A stretch of 64,000 nucleotides of DNA from Planctomycetota bacterium (lineage in GTDB: Bacteria; Planctomycetota; UBA8742; UBA2392): NCBI GenBank assembly GCA_020638635.1, contig JACKIE010000015.1, positions 9,868-73,867 of the forward strand. Reading direction: 5' to 3'. Shown here in pieces: positions 61,650 through 64,000 of the stretch. The notes below the pieces were generated by a model that ran no database searches, was not told the DNA's origin, and was given only the letters and a program-made list of their open reading frames with translations. The translations under genes and the position numbers were made by a program. Numbering within the stretch: the first letter of the stretch is position 1; each line of letters begins with the position of its first letter.

Positions 61650-62919
61650 TCGTGATTTCCCCGATCGGCAGGTATTGGTCGGCGGTCACGTTCTCGTTGA
61701 AGAACTCGTAGGTCAGGCGTTCGGTGTTGATGTCGAGCGAGTAGTACCAGTTCAGCACCTTGGCGCGCTTGATGTTGGTTCCCTCGACGACCTGGATCTC
61801 GAGGTCGGTGTTGTTCAAACTTGACAGGTCAAGGCGTACGTGAACGTTCTGGGCGGTGAAATCCGGGCGCTGTGAGCTCAGGATTTTCAGGGCGACGGGG
61901 ATGCTGGTGGGCAGGTTTTCCACCCGCGCCGATTTCTGCGCCAGCCAGTTGGGGAACACCACCTCGACGTCGAAGTCGTCGCTGACCTGCACGTAGTCCT
62001 GCAGGCGGCTGTAGTTCACCTTGACGGGCACCGTAGCGACCGGGCGCCGTTGCTCTTTGTCGCGCACCTCGACCCCGTCGATCGGCAGCAGCTGCACGAT
62101 TGAAAGCACCGAGCCCTGCTCGAGCACCTGCTCGACCGTCAGGTTCTCCGACTTGGCAAAGTTGTCCAGCACCTGGCGCGCGTCGATGGATACCTTCAGC
62201 CGCGCGAGCCCGTTGGAATCCGTGTTCGCCTCCACCAGGCTGGCCGGGCCCCACACCTCCATGGCGCGCTCCTGGTTTACCTCGGCTGTGTAGGCGTAGG
62301 CGCGGGTCTCGGTGCGGCCGTCGCGGCGGTTGAGAGTGACCTGGATCTGCCCCTTGCTTCCCGGGCCCAGGTCCACGTGGGCGTCGCGCTGGATGAAGCG
62401 CTCCAGCGTCACCACGAACACGCGCTCGCCGCCCAGGGGCCGCACCGTCAGCTCGGCCGGCACCACGGCGTCGCTGGTGGCCTGGAAGCTGCGGATGTCG
62501 GCCGTCAGCTGGATCTGCTGGCGGCGGTCGGGCACCAGGCGTTCGATGTCCGCGGGCGTGATCTCGTAGCGATAGGCGAAGCGTCCGGGGTTCTGGTCCA
62601 GCTCGGCGGCGAACTCGTTGATTTCCTTGGTTGGGCCGGAGACGTCGAGGGTGACGGGCAGCTGGGTCTGCGAGAAGATGCGCCACTCGCCCTGCAGAGA
62701 CTCGCTGAGCTCAAAGCGCACGCGCCCCGCGTCCTTGAGCTGCTGGCTGACCGCGACCATGTCGCGCGCGATCCACCACAGCAGCACGGCCAACGCCAGG
62801 ATCACAATGTGCACGCTCCAGCCGAAGCCGACCCAGCGCTCCTGGCGGCGGGTCTCGCCGCGTCGGGACGCGCCGGGGGCGCGCATGCCGCTTACACTGG
62901 TCTGGGCGCCTCCGCTCAT
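61633..62919 (-). CDS. YbbR/CdaR-like regulator of CdaA
   Basis: 428 aa. TM anchor at about 30-52 after a basic tail. Four YbbR-like beta repeats follow. Its ATG overlaps the cdaA stop (ATGA). CdaR activates or restrains CdaA in Firmicutes. Pairing is conserved here. Confidence 0.82.
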   Translation of the reverse strand: MSGGAQTSVSGMRAPGASRRGETRRQERWVGFGWSVHIVILALAVLLWWIARDMVAVSQQLKDAGRVRFELSESLQGEWRIFSQTQLPVTLDVSGPTKEINEFAAELDQNPGRFAYRYEITPADIERLVPDRRQQIQLTADIRSFQATSDAVVPAELTVRPLGGERVFVVTLERFIQRDAHVDLGPGSKGQIQVTLNRRDGRTETRAYAYTAEVNQERAMEVWGPASLVEANTDSNGLARLKVSIDARQVLDNFAKSENLTVEQVLEQGSVLSIVQLLPIDGVEVRDKEQRRPVATVPVKVNYSRLQDYVQVSDDFDVEVVFPNWLAQKSARVENLPTSIPVALKILSSQRPDFTAQNVHVRLDLSSLNNTDLEIQVVEGTNIKRAKVLNWYYSLDINTERLTYEFFNENVTADQYLPIGEITIAWTE

Positions 62920-63710
62920 GCCTGTCCCACCGCCGCCGCCTCGGTGGCCATGGTCGGCAGCACCGCTCCCAGGTTCTCGCGCAGGGCCTTTTCAAGCTGG
63001 TCGCGCGACAGGTCTTGCTGCAGCTCGCCTTTCAAGGCCACCGACACTTTGCCGGTCTCTTCACTTACCACGATCACCAGCGCGTCGGTTTCTTCGCTCA
63101 GGCCGATGCCCGCGCGGTGGCGGGTGCCGAGGCGCTTGCTGATGTCCGGGTTTTCGGTCAGCGGGAACAGGCAGCCCGCGGCGACCACGCGCGAGCCGCG
63201 CATGATGATGGCGCCGTCGTGCAGCGGGTTGCCGGGGTAGAAGATGCTGTCGATCAGCTCGGGCGTGAACATGGCGTCGATTTCGATGCCGCGCTCGACG
63301 TAATTGCGCAGGCCCACGCCGCGCTCGACTGCGATCAGCGCGCCGGTCTTGCCGCGCGCGAGCCGGAAGATGCTGGCGACGATCTTGGGCACCACGTCGT
63401 CCTTGGGCGCCAGCAGCCGGTTGAACACGCGGTTCTGGCCGAGGCGCGACAGGCCCCGGCGCAGCTCGGGCTGGAACACCACGATCACGGCGATGAACAG
63501 GTAGTCCACCACCTTTTCCAGCAGCTTCTCGATGCGGTACAAGCCTAACGTGTCAGCCACCAGGTAGATGCCGATCAGCAGGGTGGTGAAGATGATCGCC
63601 ACGCCGCGCAGGGCGCTGTCGCCGCTGCTGCCCTTCACGAACTTGTAGACGACGATCAGGAACAGGTAGATGAGCAGGATTTCGACGCCGTAGATGATGA
63701 ATTCGGTCAT
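62916..63710 (-). CDS. cdaA: Diadenylate cyclase CdaA
   Basis: 264 aa. Three N-terminal TM segments, then the DisA_N/DAC domain with NPLHDGAIIMRGSRV and RHRAGIGLSEETDALVIVVSEETG (DGA and RHR active-site motifs). It makes c-di-AMP at the inner membrane. Its start overlaps the folP stop (63707-63709). Confidence 0.93.
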   Translation of the reverse strand: MTEFIIYGVEILLIYLFLIVVYKFVKGSSGDSALRGVAIIFTTLLIGIYLVADTLGLYRIEKLLEKVVDYLFIAVIVVFQPELRRGLSRLGQNRVFNRLLAPKDDVVPKIVASIFRLARGKTGALIAVERGVGLRNYVERGIEIDAMFTPELIDSIFYPGNPLHDGAIIMRGSRVVAAGCLFPLTENPDISKRLGTRHRAGIGLSEETDALVIVVSEETGKVSVALKGELQQDLSRDQLEKALRENLGAVLPTMATEAAAVGQA

Positions 63711-64000
63711 CCGCTTCCCCGCGTCATTGCCTGCGCCACGATCAGCGCCCGCTTCATCGGCCCGGGCTCGTGCACCCGCAGCACCGATGCTCCCTTCAGC
63801 GCCCCCACCAGCCCCGCCGCCAGCGACTCGGGCTCGCGGTCGTGCACGGGGCGGCCGGTAAGCTGCCCCAGCGTGGATTTTCGGGAGGCCCCCAGCAGTA
63901 CCGGGCAGCCCAACCCGGCCAGTGTTTCCAGTGCGTCCACCAGCGCGCAGTTGTGCTCGGGAAGTTTAGCAAAGCCGAACCCCGGGTCTATCCAGAGGCG
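63707..64000 (-). CDS. folP: Dihydropteroate synthase, C-terminal part
   Basis: The partial gene runs off the window edge. Visible are DPGFGFAKLPEHNCAL, PVLLGASRKSTLGQLTG and VLRVHEP, which match the DHPS strand with the Lys and SRK motif. It joins p-aminobenzoate to dihydropterin pyrophosphate. It is first in a run with cdaA and ybbR, an order seen in several phyla. Confidence 0.9.
   Translation of the reverse strand, partial: RLWIDPGFGFAKLPEHNCALVDALETLAGLGCPVLLGASRKSTLGQLTGRPVHDREPESLAAGLVGALKGASVLRVHEPGPMKRALIVAQAMTRGSG

Overview
The window is a GC-rich, gene-dense stretch from a diderm bacterium. Outer-membrane logic is everywhere: an Mla/MCE lipid-transport operon, an LptC/OstA-like protein, an OmpA lipoprotein and several other lipoproteins. 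Together with a partner-switching (RsbU/W/V-type) module, bacillithiol synthesis (BshA), a c-di-AMP synthase with a YbbR partner and many large secreted proteins without clear homologues, this fits a planctomycete or related PVC-type lineage, probably from a metagenome. The phylum is an inference; no rRNA lies in the window.

Layout. 1-3250 is an accessory block: a frameshifted HK97-fold capsid-like gene, an AT-richer acidic protein overlapping a lipoprotein-like gene, and a hairpin-rich element (3008-3245) of which a 62-nt piece recurs at 1-62. 3393-10300 holds secreted hydrolases, a TPR protein and a radical SAM/B12-type enzyme. 10375-14000 is an orphan VgrG-like spike with internal hydrophobic segments and a coupled partner, next to a tRNA-Lys whose 3' end is duplicated. 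14600-23673 is a GldA/GldG-like ABC export system with a DUF4340-parvulin fusion and a second permease. 23677-29297 holds small membrane proteins, a class III cyclase coupled to an EI24-type membrane protein, an M23-like protein and a ParE-type toxin-antitoxin pair. 29389-34375 holds UbiA, an aminotransferase, DUF1294 and a zinc-ribbon/TM/toroid/HEAT protein.

34438-39683 is a minus-strand Mla operon (STAS MlaB-like, MlaE, MlaF, two MCE proteins, TPR lipoprotein). 39777-43424 holds PgpA and the phosphatase/anti-sigma/antagonist set. HisRS (43500) carries an extra C-terminal domain. 45140-46570 is a small accessory island with REP-like hairpins. 46574-50360 holds a cytidylyltransferase-like protein, RimO, a promoter plus structured RNA or leader, and BshA. 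50454-64000 runs on the minus strand: S9 peptidase, OmpA lipoprotein, M16 peptidase, PEGA-like lipoprotein, Cmk, a 1067-aa LptC/OstA-like protein, YbbR, CdaA and the 3' end of folP.

Strongest leads: the capsid-like gene and its flanking structured repeat, the VgrG with embedded hydrophobic segments, the RNA candidate upstream of bshA, the HisRS extension with GIY-YIG-like features, the cyclase lacking its transition-state arginine, and several families of intergenic palindromes, some of which carry stop codons of the adjoining genes.
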